A stretch of 64,000 nucleotides of DNA from Faecalicatena sp. (lineage in GTDB: Bacteria; Bacillota; Clostridia; Lachnospirales; Lachnospiraceae). The notes under the pieces are model-generated. The model ran no database searches. It had not been told where the DNA came from and was given only the letters and a program-made list of their open reading frames with translations. Each line of letters opens with the position of its first letter. The first letter of the stretch is position 1. Location of the stretch: the NCBI GenBank assembly GCA_009774255.1, contig VSNK01000001.1, positions 61,791 to 125,790 on the forward strand, in the 5' to 3' direction. Positions 59,245-64,000 of the stretch are shown piece by piece. The translations under genes were made by a program, and so were the position numbers.

Positions 59245-59336
59245 CTTAAAAGACCTCCTGACTATTAGTGTACAAGAAGGAAGAGACTTTTGCAACCATT
59301 TTCAGGAAAAGTTATTCCCAAAATTTTCGTTACACA

Positions 59337-59472
59337 GAACAAAGAGTTTCGCTTGCGAAACTCGCGCCTGCGGCGGTCGCATAGCGACATCTACCTTGTA
59401 CGCCGCAGTGCGCATCCCCCCGGAGGGTTGTTCTTCTATCGGAAAATTCGGAGAAGTTTCCGATAGAAGAAC
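59337..59472. repeat. Family B repeat, full copy B3
   Basis: Same three hairpins as B2 with about 85-90% identity: GTTTCGCTTGCGAAAC, TGCGGCGGTCGCA...TACGCCGCA and TTCTATCGGAAA-ATTCGGAGAAG-TTTCCGATAGAA. Compared with B2, paired positions changed together (A-T to C-G; outer ATTC/GAAT to CTTC/GAAG). Confidence 0.85.
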
Positions 59473-59506
59473 AAATAAAACTTTCAATCGCAGTTACCTT
59501 TAAACT

Positions 59507-60637
59507 TCAATTTTCCTGCATCAGCGGCTGGAAATGATCCTCCGGACTTTGATACCTTTTCCGGTATTCCTGCGGTGACATTTTATATTCGGAACGGAAG
59601 ATCCGTGAAAAATGATCCGCGGAATTATAACCTATGCTTTCTGCGATCTCACTGATCTTCATTTTTGTATTAATCAGATATGATGTGGCATCGGCCATCC
59701 GAAGCTGCTTAATCAATGCCGTAAAGCCACATCCCGTATTCTGCTTGATCAGCGTACTGAGATGCGGTTCACTGTAGTGGAAAAACTCTGCCAGTGATGC
59801 CAGTGTCAGAGTCTGATAATTGTGCTGAATATACTGCAGGATCAATGAAAAGTCCGTTCCAAGCTGATAATTGTAGAACTGGACCGTTTTACTGTAATCC
59901 CGCAGCAAATGCGAAAAGAACAGGTGGATCCAGTTGATCGCGTTATTATTACTGAAGGAGTCCTGCTTGTAGCACTCTGCCATGGCATTTCGGATGATCA
60001 CCTTCAGCCAGTGGATATCATCGGAATAAAACAACAGATAGTTGGAATGTATATCCCCCTGCAAAATCGTACGGAAAAAGTGGGAGAGCAGGTTCTTCTG
60101 AGACATCAGAGAGAAGAAGGTCGTATTAAATGTACTTTTCCGTATCATGATTGTAAACACAACAGTCTCCTCATCATTGATGATCACGTCATGCTGGGAA
60201 GAAGGGGCAATGATACACAATTCTCCGCTTCTTAGGATCCTCTGCTCATTTTCGAAAGCCAGCTCGCATTCTCCGGAGGCAACAAAATTGATCTCAAAAT
60301 AATTATGCATATGCTTATAGGGCCGCGTATAACGGGGATGCCGGATAATATACACATCTCTTGAGAGCGGGATGATATCATGCTCCAGAACATCGGAGGA
60401 CACGGTATGATAGGGAGTCAGGGAGAGAACAAAGGCATTGACTGCATTATCAAATTCTTCATCCGTCATATCACCATACATCCTGTTCACCGGAAGCTCC
60501 GGCGGAGGCGTCTGCGACATCAGACCCTTGCGGAAGAGATAATCCGTCATCTCCGGAAATTGCAGCCTGTTTCCGGTACGTTTATAATAGTCTTGAAGGT
60601 GAAATTGAAATTCACCATAGGTTATATAGTATGGCAT
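59507..60637 (-). CDS. AraC-family regulator with cupin domain
   Basis: The 376-aa protein has an N-terminal helical part, then a cupin near 100-200 (HMHNYFEINFVASGECELAF, LCIIAPSSQHDVIINDEET). The C-terminal AraC helix-turn-helix pair is LTLASLAEFFHYSEPHLSTL and KISEIAESIGYNSADHFSRI then FRSEYKMSPQEYRKRYQ. ATG behind AAAGGAGGCATT. It is divergent from the GH140-like hydrolase and the likely activator of that gene. Confidence 0.92.
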   Translation of the reverse strand: MPYYITYGEFQFHLQDYYKRTGNRLQFPEMTDYLFRKGLMSQTPPPELPVNRMYGDMTDEEFDNAVNAFVLSLTPYHTVSSDVLEHDIIPLSRDVYIIRHPRYTRPYKHMHNYFEINFVASGECELAFENEQRILRSGELCIIAPSSQHDVIINDEETVVFTIMIRKSTFNTTFFSLMSQKNLLSHFFRTILQGDIHSNYLLFYSDDIHWLKVIIRNAMAECYKQDSFSNNNAINWIHLFFSHLLRDYSKTVQFYNYQLGTDFSLILQYIQHNYQTLTLASLAEFFHYSEPHLSTLIKQNTGCGFTALIKQLRMADATSYLINTKMKISEIAESIGYNSADHFSRIFRSEYKMSPQEYRKRYQSPEDHFQPLMQEN

Positions 60638-60971
60638 AATGCCTCCTTTGCATTTTGGCTTTGTGAAAGCTTTTCTATAGATTCATTTTCATAAATATAT
60701 TTTTATTTGTTTCGTATAGGTTCCGAAGCTATCTTTCATTATATCAGAATGGGATTCGTTTGCAAAGAGAAATCAGCGGTATGATCCGAATCCGTTACAG
60801 TTCGCTGTTACATTAGATGAAAAAATGCCGGATAGTGAGAAAAATTATACGTTGTAATTGAGTCTTTGATCATGTATGCTTATATCAGAATACTTATAGA
60901 AACGCCTCGGAACAGATTTACCAAAGGACAGGAAAAAGAGGCGGTTTCTTAAACAGAAAGGTGGAAAACAT
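60638..60971. other. Divergent intergenic region (AraC regulator / GH140-like gene)
   Basis: No gene. Holds the two promoters; a degraded family A half (CCGTTACAGTTCGCTGTTAC near 60793) is visible. The stretch GAAAAATTATACGTTGTAATT (60838-60858) is a loose dyad near a possible -10. Confidence 0.5.
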
Positions 60972-62459
60972 ATGGAAAAATTAAGAATTTCAAAAAACGG
61001 ACGCTATTTTATAACTCCGGACGGAAAACCATTTACATGGATCGCGGATACCAACTGGACGATACCCCAGAGGATGAAATGGGATGATGTAGAATATCTG
61101 ATGAAGAAGAGGAAAAGCCAGGGCTTTACGGTGCTGCAGATCGTTGCGCTGGATCCGGAGCGGGATCTGGAAATGCGCACTCCGGCCGGTGAAAAAGCAT
61201 TGTTGAATGACAACCTGGATACGCCGAACGAACGTTACTTCGAATACCTGGATTGGATTCTGGATAAAGCGGAGGAGTACGGTTTTTATGTATTGCTTCT
61301 GCCCGTATGGGGCCAACTGGTGGTAGGCAGTGACTGGAGCGGTTCCACCTATGAAAAAACGGTAACTGAGGAAAATGCGTATCGCTACGGCTGCTGGATT
61401 GGCAATCGTTACCGGAACAGGAACCATATTCTCTGGTGTCTGGGAGGCGATCGTCAGCCAATCCATCTTGAAGTGGATTATAAAAATGTGTGGCGCCGTC
61501 TGGCAGAAGGAATCGCCAAGGGAGTACTGGATAAGGATTTGAAATATGACCGGCCAGATCCCGCATGGAAGGAAGTCCTGATGACCTACCATGCATGTCA
61601 TGAAATGGGGACAGGAGAATGCTCCACCATGTCCTACTGGACGGACGAGGAAGCCTGGATTGATTTCATCATGCTTCAGTCCGGACACGGGCTGGAACCG
61701 AAGAACTATGAGCTGGTCGCGAAGGAATACAATCGTGAGCGCGTAATGCCGGTATGGGACGGCGAACCTGCCTATGAAATGATGCCCACATCCTGGCCCA
61801 TCACGGAAGAGACTGCGATGCACGGTTCCTGGATGACAAGAAAACGCGCTTATTGGTCGCTGCTTTCCGGGGCATTTGGATATACCTACGGGCATGCTTC
61901 CGTATGGTGCTGTGTGTCCGAACAGGAGCGAAGTCCCATCAGCAAATGCACCTGGTATGAAGCACTCCATTCCGAAGGTTCCGCACAGATCAAGTTTTTA
62001 CGCGAATTCTCGGATTCCATGCAGATCATGACCTGCCGGCCCGATCAGGGAATCCTGCCGGAAGCACAGGGAGAGGACATTCTGGATCAGCATCTGCAGG
62101 CAAGTGTAAGTCCGGAGGGCCGCTTTGCCTGTGTATATTTCCCCAGCGGCGGAGGCACCGTGCTGAATCTGGGAAGGCTCTGGGAGCCGGAGACACCTGA
62201 GAAATTCGAGGGAGAGGTCTTTCTGTGGTGGTACAATCCAAGGGACGGGAAATGCTATGCCGACGCAGAACATACTGCGGAAGAAGCACATGCCGCACAG
62301 GCATCCGGCGGGAAATTAGAAGTCTCTTCTCCGGATTCCGGCGCGGAGCATGACTGGGTGCTGATTGTAACCAAAGAAAAAACAGAGGTTCCGGTCAAAG
62401 AACAGACCTATTATAATATGGAAGAAGTAAAGGTAGTAAAAAAAGTATTTGAGTGGTAG
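60972..62459 (+). CDS. DUF4038 / GH140-like (apiosidase-type) glycoside hydrolase
   Basis: The 495-aa protein has the DUF4038 TIM barrel: RISKNGRYFITPDGKPFTWI then ADTNWTIPQRMKWDDVEYLM, QIVALDPE, YFEYLDWILDKAEEYGFYVL, NHILWCLGGDRQP and DGEPAYE (catalytic Glu candidate near residue 261). A C-terminal beta domain of the collagen-binding-like type follows (GEVFLWWYNPRDGKCYADAE). Family members include apiosidases acting on pectin side chains. No signal peptide, so it acts on imported material. ATG behind GAAAGGTGGAAAAC. Divergent AraC regulator upstream; the nearby operon with a split transketolase could use the released apiose. Confidence 0.83.
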   Translation: MEKLRISKNGRYFITPDGKPFTWIADTNWTIPQRMKWDDVEYLMKKRKSQGFTVLQIVALDPERDLEMRTPAGEKALLNDNLDTPNERYFEYLDWILDKAEEYGFYVLLLPVWGQLVVGSDWSGSTYEKTVTEENAYRYGCWIGNRYRNRNHILWCLGGDRQPIHLEVDYKNVWRRLAEGIAKGVLDKDLKYDRPDPAWKEVLMTYHACHEMGTGECSTMSYWTDEEAWIDFIMLQSGHGLEPKNYELVAKEYNRERVMPVWDGEPAYEMMPTSWPITEETAMHGSWMTRKRAYWSLLSGAFGYTYGHASVWCCVSEQERSPISKCTWYEALHSEGSAQIKFLREFSDSMQIMTCRPDQGILPEAQGEDILDQHLQASVSPEGRFACVYFPSGGGTVLNLGRLWEPETPEKFEGEVFLWWYNPRDGKCYADAEHTAEEAHAAQASGGKLEVSSPDSGAEHDWVLIVTKEKTEVPVKEQTYYNMEEVKVVKKVFEW

Positions 62460-62468
62460 AAAGAAACA

Positions 62469-62509
62469 GAGGCTTGCTCCCGCCCTGATTCAGCAGGGGT
62501 AAGCCTCTA
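62469..62509 (+). terminator. Hairpin after the GH140-like gene
   Basis: AGAGGCTTGCTCC ... GGGGTAAGCCTCT. No long T run follows, so termination is moderate. Confidence 0.6.
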
Positions 62510-62570
62510 TGCTTTAGGCGGACCTTTTCCGCGCCGCTTGAAGGTACAATTGTTTTGAGAAAGGATATCG

Positions 62571-62647
62571 CGTACACCGCAGTGCGCATCCCCTGAAGAG
62601 TTTTTATTCTATCGGAAAATTCGGAGAAGTTTTCTATAGAATAAAAA
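62571..62647. repeat. Family B repeat, 5'-truncated copy B4
   Basis: CGTACACCGCAGTGCGCATC then TTATTCTATCGGAAA-ATTCGGAGAAG-TTTTCTATAGAATAA. The stem has one C/T mismatch and one G-T wobble, so this copy is decaying. The rest of 62510-62823 holds no gene. Confidence 0.78.
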
Positions 62648-62823
62648 AATCCCAAAACTCTAGAGGCTTTGAGATTTTACCTTCAATGCGGATGGTGGGT
62701 GCTTTACTACTCTTTGCCTTTAAATTTAGAGTGCCAGATTATATGTGTAAGTTCTCCGAACTGCTATGGTAGACCCTACAAAAAAAACTTACACAGACAT
62801 CCTGTCACTTCCGAAGTAGATAT

Positions 62824-63110
62824 TCATTTTATCTTCCGTTTGATATCCCTGAGCATTTTCATTGGGGCATATCTACAACCCGTCCTCAGTATTGTAAAGA
62901 TAATTCTGAGGATCTTACAGGCAATCACAATCAGCGACTGCATCTTCTTGAGCGGATTGTCTTCCCTTGTCGTATAATACGCATGCACCTCCTTGAATTC
63001 CTCCGCATGGGATACCGTTGATTTTGCTGCCTGAAACAGCCAGCATCTCAGTCTCTTGCGGCCACGGTGGCTGATTTTAGTCTCCCCCCTATGCTTGCCG
63101 GGTACAGCTT
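62824..63110 (-). pseudogene. IS110-family transposase, C-terminal remnant
   Basis: Minus strand reads SGKHRGETKISHRGRKRLRC then WLFQAAKSTVSHAEEFKEVH, YYTTREDNPLKKMQSLIVIA and LRDIKRKIK stop. This is the transposase_20 end of IS110-type enzymes. The upstream catalytic part is missing at about 63110. A TGTGTAAGTT/AACTTACACA inverted pair lies just past the stop (62741-62795). Confidence 0.85.
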
Positions 63111-63127
63111 TTCCTCCCTCGCTTCGT

Positions 63128-63600
63128 TCAAAATTCTGCTGACTTCCTCTTTTGACAATATACGTGCTTCGAAAGACTCAATTTATATTCACTACTATTT
63201 TTGTGCAATATATCATCAATTACTCTCTGTTTTTGCAAACGATTTTCATAATTAATTATTCGACGATAATCCTCTGGTATTGATTGTCCAATTATTGTTT
63301 CGACCAATAAATACGGAAATATTCTATGATACAAATCTGTATAGGGTTTTATTTGCATTTGGAGGTACTTTTTTATATTCGCCGGTGGATATGCAAATTC
63401 ATAACAATCATAAATCGCATTAATATCATTTTTATATTTCTCATAAAGATCAAATTTTCTTTTTACAGACTCATAACGTTTAGAAAAATGGTCTACACTC
63501 CGTTTACAGATATACAAATTCAGTTTTAATCCATCTTGTCTTTTTCTGCCTAACATTTGTATGAAAGTTTCTTCTGTGTCAGCCACTATTGCTATATTTC
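63128..63600 (-). pseudogene. DEAD/DEAH-type helicase, C-terminal fragment
   Basis: The frame begins NIAIVADTEETFIQMLGRKR, where QMLGRKRQDG fits helicase motif VI (QxxGRxxR) of SF2 DEAD/DEAH proteins. It continues with a helical tail (LNLYICKRSVDHFSKRYESV and FAYPPANIKKYLQMQIKPYT). About 150 codons remain. The N-terminal part is not upstream in this orientation; a Walker A piece lies directly beside it on the opposite strand. Confidence 0.65.
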
Positions 63601-63612
63601 TTAATTGTTTTA

Positions 63613-63711
63613 ATTACAGCTCCTACAGGAAGCGGCAAGAGCCATTATATTTTGTATGTGTTTTTAAAATGGATTATTGAACAGGACAAACAAAACCAAG
63701 AGATAGCTTAA
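63613..63711 (+). pseudogene. Helicase N-terminal (Walker A) fragment, inverted
   Basis: Plus strand reads ITAPTGSGKSHYILYVFLKW then IIEQDKQNQEIA and stop. APTGSGKS is helicase motif I. Placed 13 bases from the start of the C-terminal fragment on the other strand, which indicates an inversion inside one helicase gene. Too short to be functional. Confidence 0.6.
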
Positions 63712-64000
63712 TTTTCATTTTTGGTTTTCAACATGTCATATATATAAGGGCTTTCCAAAATCCAAAAAACATTTGTACTCACAAGTGGTATGATTAACTA
63801 ATCTGACAGACCATATTCTCCGAAGCATAGCAATGTTTTGCTAAAGTTTAATGCCCGTGAATATTGATTAGCCTTTAGCGTATCACAAATGGATAATAAT
63901 TTCCACATATATTATTGGAAAATCCAGAATAAACGCATGAATGAACATGTGGGTATATTTCAGTAAAAATTGTGCATATTCACGAAGGAATATTTTTCCA
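63712..64000. other. AT-rich end of window, no gene recognised
   Basis: Markedly AT-rich compared with the rest of the window. No open frame with a recognisable product; probably part of the same foreign, decayed segment as the helicase pieces. Confidence 0.4.

Noticed and set aside
60990..61970. 326-codon minus-strand frame inside the GH140-like gene
   Set aside because: Shadow of the plus-strand hydrolase, which has a ribosome site, conserved motifs and a terminator.

Overview
The window looks like chromosome of a gut Firmicute, most probably a Lachnospiraceae-type Clostridia. The reasons are strong AGGAGG ribosome sites, GC near 50%, many low-GC relatives' families (GPH transporters, LanFEG-type ABC sets, AraC regulators carrying a GH39 domain, PD-(D/E)XK AAA ATPases) and anaerobic flavin/iron-sulfur chemistry. 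I see no rRNA, tRNA, CRISPR array or prophage.

Layout. 1-4.0 kb: a broken AAA-ATPase/nuclease gene cut by the window edge, a DUF1848 gene, a transposase relic and an S8 peptidase with the 3' scrap of a second copy. 4.0-9.3 kb: a four-gene minus-strand redox operon (NuoF-like Fe-S protein, NuoG/GltD-type NADH-linked Fe-S flavoprotein, FAD-dependent fumarate-reductase-type enzyme, FMN iron-sulfur flavoprotein). It is faced by a PucR-type regulator behind a 17-copy 15-bp tandem array. 11.5-13 kb: a DinJ/YoeB toxin-antitoxin pair and another AAA fragment. 13.1-15.6 kb: a GPH-family transporter and a second iron-sulfur flavoprotein, paralogous to the one in the redox operon. 16-38.8 kb: accessory region with three intact AAA/PD-(D/E)XK proteins and one internally deleted copy, an MFS pump, two separate two-component/ABC peptide-resistance-type systems, Fic, XRE, Uma2, a Tn554-like relic and a truncated AlbA_2 regulator.

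38.8-50.1 kb: a minus-strand plant-glycoside locus of GH78 alpha-L-rhamnosidase, GH3 beta-glycosidase, a 657-aa old-yellow-enzyme/Fe-S/FAD reductase, an AraC-GH39 regulator and an MFS transporter. Together they could strip rhamnose and glucose from a plant glycoside and reduce the aglycone. 51.7-57.9 kb: sugar operon of isomerase, split transketolase (two subunits) and FGGY kinase, with a divergent LacI regulator. At 59.5-62.5 kb an AraC regulator faces a DUF4038/GH140-like (apiosidase-type) hydrolase. The enzyme set matches the transketolase route for the branched sugar D-apiose, which is my main functional hypothesis. 62.6-64 kb: decayed mobile DNA (IS110 3' end, and a helicase gene present as two inverted pieces).

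Between the genes lie at least three families of palindromic repeats. Family A is built around a GTTAC(A/T)GTTCAC hairpin, and family B has about 135 bp with three hairpins and compensatory arm changes. Family C is MITE-like. Family A hairpins supply the last codons and stop codon of two unrelated genes (the S8 peptidase and the FGGY kinase).
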